64,000 nt of DNA. Source: Rhizobium hidalgonense. Its GTDB lineage: Bacteria > Pseudomonadota > Alphaproteobacteria > Rhizobiales > Rhizobiaceae. The stretch spans positions 213,851-277,850 of the forward strand of contig NZ_LODW01000104.1 of NCBI RefSeq assembly GCF_002914525.1, in the 5' to 3' direction. The translations under genes and the position numbers were made by a program. The notes beneath the pieces were generated by a model. It ran no database searches and was not told the origin of the DNA. It saw nothing but the letters and a program-made list of their open reading frames with translations. This document shows positions 59,594-64,000 of the stretch, piece after piece (within the stretch, counting starts at the first letter, position 1; each line of letters starts with the position of its first letter).

Positions 59594-61699
59594 TTACTGA
59601 TAGGCTGGGGACTGCGATTGCACCGGCTGTTGAGCCGCTTGGAACTGCTGCATCGCCTGGGCGGCGATATCGCCCCTCGCCTTCTCGACAGTGGCGCGAT
59701 GTTCGATCTCAGCCTGTGCGACACCGAGCTGAGCCTTCCGCTCCTCGGCGCCGGCCTTCACCTCGGCCGTTTTGAAATCAAGCATTTGTTCAGGCGTGGG
59801 TTCCGGCGGCGGCTTGGGAGCGGTCGCGGCCTGCGATAGTTGCGCCCCTACCTGTTCAAGTGTGTTTTCCAGCTGGCGCCCTGCCCTGAAGCCGCGTGCC
59901 GCAAAGAGCAGCGTCTCCACCATCACCGGCACCAGCATCGGCGTCTGCTGGGCAATTGCGCCGGCCTGCTGCATGAAGCCGCCGATCATCTGCACGAATT
60001 CCATGCGGCGCTGCTTTTCGGCGTCCTCGTCGGGCTCGATGGTCGAATCCGTTTCGATATCGATCCTGAAGCCGCGGACGCTGTCGTTCCGAAGCAACTG
60101 CACCACTTCGTCAATCGTCGGCTGCTGCATCATCTGCTGGATCTCAGGCGGCAACTGAGGCGGTTGCGGCGGCGGTGCGGGCTGGCCCATCTGCTGCGCG
60201 CGCGCTGCTGCTTGCTGCGCCATCATCTGCTGCTGTTGCATCTGCATCTGGACCTGCTGCTTCTGTGCCGCGGTCGGAAGCTGAATGCCGCTGACCAGCA
60301 TCAGCGTCTCGGGCTGGAACTGGTCACAGATGATCTCGCCGGCGATGTTGACGATGTCACGGGCAAAGCGCGCCAGTTCAGCCTGGCGGTCGCGGATGCG
60401 GATGGAACCCCATTGGCTTTTGATGCGCTGGGCCGTCGCCGTCTCCGACGCCTGAGTGTCGCCGCGGACGATGTCACTGATGCCGGTGATCTGATAGACA
60501 TCCTCGACGAGCTGCTTGCGGACCTCGATGCAGGCCACAATCACCTTCTGCACTTGATCGATTGGCAGCGTCACGATGGCATTGGAACCGCCCTTATCCG
60601 TGAACGCGGCCCACTCCGGGATCGGCACCATGACGGTGTCGTTCTCCGGGCGCATGGCCTTCTCGATTGCCGGCGATACCGAGCCGTCCCCCGAGGGATA
60701 GAACACCTTCAGCCTGAGTTGGTCCGTCAGCTTGTTGATGCGCTTGGTGAGCGTGTCGATCTCGTCGCACTGCTGCTGATAGTACACATAATCCGGAACT
60801 GGGATGAGCGATCCCGTCGACAGCGTTCCGAAGGCCGGCCGCGGGCACGGAAAGAAGCGTGTCAGCTTCAGCGGCGGTTCGGATACCTCCAGAGCGACCG
60901 GCGCCCCTTCAGCGATCCAGACAGTGTAATCTTCCGTCTTGCACCAGATTTCCCAGACGTAAGTCTTCCCCTCGTTCTGGGCGCGCTCGGTCTGGTTTGT
61001 GCCATGGTTGGAGCCGGCGCCATTCGCAGCCAGGCTTGCCCGCCCATTCGGGAAGCGCTTGTCGAACTCCTCATCTGTCATCGGCACGCGCCGCGCCACC
61101 CAGGTCACGTCCTTCCAGCGGCGCGCCGGCGAATGCAGGAAGTCCGACCAGTGGACATAGTCGACGCAGACGCGTTCATCGGTGATCTGCTCGAGGGGAG
61201 ACAGCCCCTCCTCGCCCGGCACTCCGTCGCCGGTATCCGAGGGCTCAACGCCCATATCGATCGGTTCGAAGTCCGCCTCATACCGAAGCCAGACAGTTCC
61301 GCGGGCGCAGAGCAGGAAGTCATCCCTGACGGCCCGCATGACGGAATCCAGATCGGCATCATCGGCAGTGAACGCAAGATTGCGCTCGACCAGTTCGGAC
61401 GCCATGCGTGCGACCGGCTGCGAGTCCTTGAACCGACGCTCGACGACGGGCTGCGGCACGCGTGCATAGACGGCCGGCTGGAGAACCGAGGTGTTCGCCC
61501 ACAGCATGGGGAAGCGGCGCTTGGCCGCGCTCGTCTGATCCGCCTGCTGCTGGAGATAGATCTTTTCAATCTTCGTGCAGCGATCGACCCACGCCTTGAA
61601 ATAGCGCTGCGCCCGCTCGATCTCCTGCTGCCAGTGCGCGCCGACCTTAGCTAGGTCGTACTGGTCGCCGGCCGGCAATGTTGTGGCTTCGTCATCCAT
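59594..61699 (-). CDS. Portal protein
   Basis: A 701-residue protein of the P22-like portal group, forming the dodecameric ring at one vertex through which DNA enters. The N-terminal part shows FKAWVDRCTKIEKIYLQQQA and FPMLWANTSVLQPAVYARVP. The central part contains ITGISDIVRGDTQASETATA then QRIKSQWGSIRIRDRQ, a portal hallmark. The Gln/Met/Pro-rich C-terminal barrel region is long (about 500-701). The ATG overlaps the terminase stop (TGATG). Confidence 0.9.
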   Translation of the reverse strand: MDDEATTLPAGDQYDLAKVGAHWQQEIERAQRYFKAWVDRCTKIEKIYLQQQADQTSAAKRRFPMLWANTSVLQPAVYARVPQPVVERRFKDSQPVARMASELVERNLAFTADDADLDSVMRAVRDDFLLCARGTVWLRYEADFEPIDMGVEPSDTGDGVPGEEGLSPLEQITDERVCVDYVHWSDFLHSPARRWKDVTWVARRVPMTDEEFDKRFPNGRASLAANGAGSNHGTNQTERAQNEGKTYVWEIWCKTEDYTVWIAEGAPVALEVSEPPLKLTRFFPCPRPAFGTLSTGSLIPVPDYVYYQQQCDEIDTLTKRINKLTDQLRLKVFYPSGDGSVSPAIEKAMRPENDTVMVPIPEWAAFTDKGGSNAIVTLPIDQVQKVIVACIEVRKQLVEDVYQITGISDIVRGDTQASETATAQRIKSQWGSIRIRDRQAELARFARDIVNIAGEIICDQFQPETLMLVSGIQLPTAAQKQQVQMQMQQQQMMAQQAAARAQQMGQPAPPPQPPQLPPEIQQMMQQPTIDEVVQLLRNDSVRGFRIDIETDSTIEPDEDAEKQRRMEFVQMIGGFMQQAGAIAQQTPMLVPVMVETLLFAARGFRAGRQLENTLEQVGAQLSQAATAPKPPPEPTPEQMLDFKTAEVKAGAEERKAQLGVAQAEIEHRATVEKARGDIAAQAMQQFQAAQQPVQSQSPAYQ

Positions 61700-63270
61700 C
61701 AAACGTGCTCGCTATAGGTCGGTGTGGAGTTGACGAAGTCGTTGAACGTCATGGTCTGGAACGTCGGCAGCGGCTTCGGTTCCGGCTTCAATGGTTCGGC
61801 CGCCAAGCCGGTGAAGATGATTGCCAAGCCACCGAAAGCGTCGGCGCCGTGGGATGCCCAATTGTGCAAAGGCTCGTCACGGAACACGCCAAGATCCTCG
61901 TCCCATTCTTTCCGGTAGTTCCTCAGGCACTTGATGCCGTCGGCGCATCCGGCCTGGTCGAACTCGACCTTCGCCAGAATGCGGCGCGTGCCGCTGATGC
62001 GGTCATGCACATAAGCCCGCTCAACCTTTCTGACGGTGCCAAGGTTTCGCGCCTTGACCTCCTGCAGCATGATCTCGATGCGGGTCATGCCGCCTCTGGT
62101 CCACTCTCTGACGCGGATATCGTGCGGCATGTTGTGGACGCCATAGACATAGCCGTGCTCGTTCGCGCGCCGCTCCAGCTCGTCGAGCATGCCATCCATG
62201 CCCGTGCCGGTATGTTCGAAGTAGCCGATCATCCTCACTCGGCTCGGGAGCACCTGGAACAGCCAGACGCTGTTGGTATCGTCCATTCCGATATCGGAGA
62301 TGGTGTGAACCGGATAGCCGGCCACATGCGGGAAGATGCCTATACGCTCCTCAGCGTCGGCAACCGCCATCTGGTCGGCATAGTAAGCACCCTCGACGCT
62401 GGCTTCGAACGCTTCCGCCGGCGACGACGGATATTCCCGCTTCATGTCGCCGAGCTGCGTCTCAGCCTTCTTCACGTACCAGGCTTTCTGCCCATCCGTG
62501 AGTTCGATCCCCTGATCTGCGAGACCGCTGAAATACTTGGCGAAAGCGTCGGTGATGATGACACCGGCCGGATCAATCGAATATTGCGGCTCTTTCCACC
62601 ACGGGAAGAAATGGAACTTGAAATCCAATGGTGTCAGCGCTGATGCCTGCCGCTGCTTCACCTGGGCGTCTTCGCAGAGGTTGTAGAAATGCCCTTCCTG
62701 CCCCTCGGCAGTGCTTTCGATGAACACCAGCTGTCCGGCCTGCACGGTATTGAGGGCGCCGGTTCGAACCTCCCTCGCCTTCTCCGGATACTTCGCACAC
62801 AGCTTCCCATATTCGGAGATATGGAGGTACTGCAGCGTTCCCGATCGGAGGGACGTCCCAACACGAATGCTCGAATTATTGGCGAGCAGTAGTTCAGTCT
62901 GATTGTCCCGCTGGATCGGCACTGCGTCCCGAATTCCCTCCGGAAGATTGTCGTAGGGGTATTTCACCTTGTCGCGAAAGATGGTCTGGGCATCGCCGAG
63001 CGTATGAGCAATGGTGCCGGCGCGGATATCCTTGTTGAACACACAGGCGTCCAGCATGAAAATCTGGATGAACGTCGTCAGCCCGAGCTGGCGTGCTTTG
63101 AGCAGGACGTTCAGATAGTGCATCTGCTCGAAGAACGTCATCTGCGCCCAGTTCATTTCGAACTTGACGCGACGGCCGCCCTTATCAGTGATCCAGTACA
63201 GGTTGTTGAGCCGCCAGCGCCAGTCCGAGAACTGGTCAACCGCCGTTTGGAAGTCCGCGGGTCTTGCCAT
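61699..63270 (-). CDS. Terminase large subunit
   Basis: A 523-residue packaging motor. The Walker A-like motif is LLKARQLGLTTF (about 56-67), Walker B region is LHISEYGKL and the coupling motif is FIESTAEGQEG. The C-terminal RNase H-like nuclease shows SDIGMDDTNSVW, HNMPHDIRVREW and ASHGADAF with the expected aspartates. I start at MARPADFQTAV (GGAAG upstream), overlapping the small subunit gene by 35 bases. It cuts phage DNA and drives it into the head. Confidence 0.93.
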   Translation of the reverse strand: MARPADFQTAVDQFSDWRWRLNNLYWITDKGGRRVKFEMNWAQMTFFEQMHYLNVLLKARQLGLTTFIQIFMLDACVFNKDIRAGTIAHTLGDAQTIFRDKVKYPYDNLPEGIRDAVPIQRDNQTELLLANNSSIRVGTSLRSGTLQYLHISEYGKLCAKYPEKAREVRTGALNTVQAGQLVFIESTAEGQEGHFYNLCEDAQVKQRQASALTPLDFKFHFFPWWKEPQYSIDPAGVIITDAFAKYFSGLADQGIELTDGQKAWYVKKAETQLGDMKREYPSSPAEAFEASVEGAYYADQMAVADAEERIGIFPHVAGYPVHTISDIGMDDTNSVWLFQVLPSRVRMIGYFEHTGTGMDGMLDELERRANEHGYVYGVHNMPHDIRVREWTRGGMTRIEIMLQEVKARNLGTVRKVERAYVHDRISGTRRILAKVEFDQAGCADGIKCLRNYRKEWDEDLGVFRDEPLHNWASHGADAFGGLAIIFTGLAAEPLKPEPKPLPTFQTMTFNDFVNSTPTYSEHV

Positions 63271-63703
63271 TAATCGCTTCCAGCAACTCAGCCACGCCAC
63301 TCGTCACGCCGTGCTCGAGCTCGACCTTGGCGCCGTACTTCTTCGGCTTCAGCTTTTCAGCAATCCACTGCCGGGTAGAGATGCGAATCTGCGAACGCCG
63401 TAGCGCTTCCCCGTTCTCGACCCAGCGCGTTTCTTCCCCGAACTGCTTTTCCATCCAGTCGTTGCTGCCGTCGTCGGCAATCTCGACCATCTCGTCGACG
63501 AAGCCGTCAGCCTGGATCTCCCGCGCCTGCGCGTACTTGGTCCGAAATGCGGACTTCTCGTCATCAGCCAGCCATGCAAGCACGGTCGACTTCGCCGGCA
63601 TTGCCTCATCCCTGCAGATCGATCGGAGGCTTTCGCCATCAGCAATGCGCTCACAGATGATGTCTGCAAGGGAAGGTGTGAACTTGGTAGGTCTGCCTGT
63701 CAT
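63236..63703 (-). CDS. Terminase small subunit
   Basis: A 155-residue DNA-recognition subunit. The N-terminal helix-turn-helix (GRPTKFTPSLADIICERIAD, GESLRSICRDEAMPAKSTVL) and the central KYAQAREIQADGFVDEMVEI are typical of the TerS group linked to P22-like terminases. The C-terminal part (RQWIAEKLKPKKYGAKVELE) would contact the large subunit, encoded directly downstream with overlap. Confidence 0.9.
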   Translation of the reverse strand: MTGRPTKFTPSLADIICERIADGESLRSICRDEAMPAKSTVLAWLADDEKSAFRTKYAQAREIQADGFVDEMVEIADDGSNDWMEKQFGEETRWVENGEALRRSQIRISTRQWIAEKLKPKKYGAKVELEHGVTSGVAELLEAINGKTRGLPNGG

Positions 63704-63745
63704 GCTCTCCTGCCTTCTGATCGGCTGGACGTTATGCGTGCCTCT

Positions 63746-64000
63746 TTAGAAGAGGGCGATGATGTTGGATGCGGTGGTGCCGGTAAGCGCCACGATAGCG
63801 GCATGAACCGGCAGGATCGTCCCGGCCGGCACGTTCCTGAAAATCACCGGATCTATATCCCGCCGCGGCGCAATCGCCACATCGCCCGCCGTGCCGATAT
63901 AAAGCGCCCGCGCGCCGACAATCGCACTATCATTCGTATTGCCTCACCCAAGAGTGTTCCCAGAGAATAATGTCGTTGCCTCACTCGGATGTTCTCGAAT
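63746..64000 (-). pseudogene. Spike-base-like protein, 5' end cut by window, in-frame TGA
   Basis: Read leftward from the window edge, one frame spells EHPSEATTLFSGNTLG, a TGA at 63944-63946, then GNTNDSAIVGARALYIGTAG, DVAIAPRRDIDPVIFRNVPA and GTILPVHAAIVALTGTTASN ending IIALF. The part after the TGA clearly matches the small spike-base family known from the Rhodobacter gene transfer agent (RALYIGTAGDV, FRNVPAGTILPV). No start codon lies between the TGA and this conserved region, so the gene is either broken or read through. The 5' end is outside the window. Confidence 0.6.

Noticed and set aside
59840..61654. 604-codon plus-strand frame opposite the portal gene
   Set aside because: Leu/Arg/His-rich shadow; the portal frame has clear conserved motifs.
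63734..63970. Plus-strand frame at the right edge
   Set aside because: It is antisense to the spike-base-like sequence, whose conserved motifs are on the minus strand.

Overview
The window reads as a chromosome segment of a fast-growing Rhizobium (R. etli / R. leguminosarum type), an alphaproteobacterium. The evidence is high GC, an infC gene starting with ATT, an Irr-type iron box in front of mbfA, a BTLCP transglutaminase-like protein and a DUF1515 protein. Identities come from reading the translated sequence against remembered families. No database search was run.

Bases 1-32.6 kb are ordinary core genome with short accessory inserts. In order they hold: a MarR regulator and flavodoxin-fold reductase; xseA; a membrane glycosylation cluster (GT-C-like protein, GT2 transferase, GtrA flippase); sugar-type oxidoreductases and aldo/keto reductases with a divergent LysR; the translation block infC-rpmI-rplT-pheS-pheT read leftward; the iron exporter mbfA; a group III truncated haemoglobin; recX; an acetylpolyamine amidohydrolase-type deacetylase; tenA divergent from an XRE-cupin regulator; lepA; a ccdAB toxin-antitoxin pair behind a perfect 13-bp inverted repeat; and small enzymes up to a tRNA-Leu(CAG) gene at 32617-32703.

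From the 3' end of that tRNA to the window's right edge the content changes to a prophage or prophage-like island. Its left arm (32.8-38.9 kb) has a divergent regulatory switch, then a tightly overlapping series of small genes including two excisionase-like DNA-binding proteins and a PrtN-type activator, then a stand-alone LigD-type DNA ligase. A cargo zone (39-43.5 kb) holds a broken Lar-like zinc ribbon, a PAP2 phosphatase, a secreted SGNH esterase, a small secreted protein, an SRAP (HMCES/YedK) protein with unusual active-site residues, two copies of one small-RNA-like element and a third structured RNA candidate. A full copy and a fragment of the same DUF1515 gene also lie here.

From 63.7 back to 43.5 kb, all leftward, runs a short-tailed-phage late operon: small and large terminase, portal, scaffold-like protein, capsid, decoration-like protein, head-tail adaptor, nozzle-like protein, GNAT-fold protein, internal/ejection proteins with a lysozyme-like domain, tail fibre, then holin, SAR-type endolysin and overlapping inner and outer spanins. 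At the right edge a GTA-like spike-base protein carries an in-frame TGA. No integrase and no second attachment site are visible, so the element continues past 64 kb or has lost its integrase.
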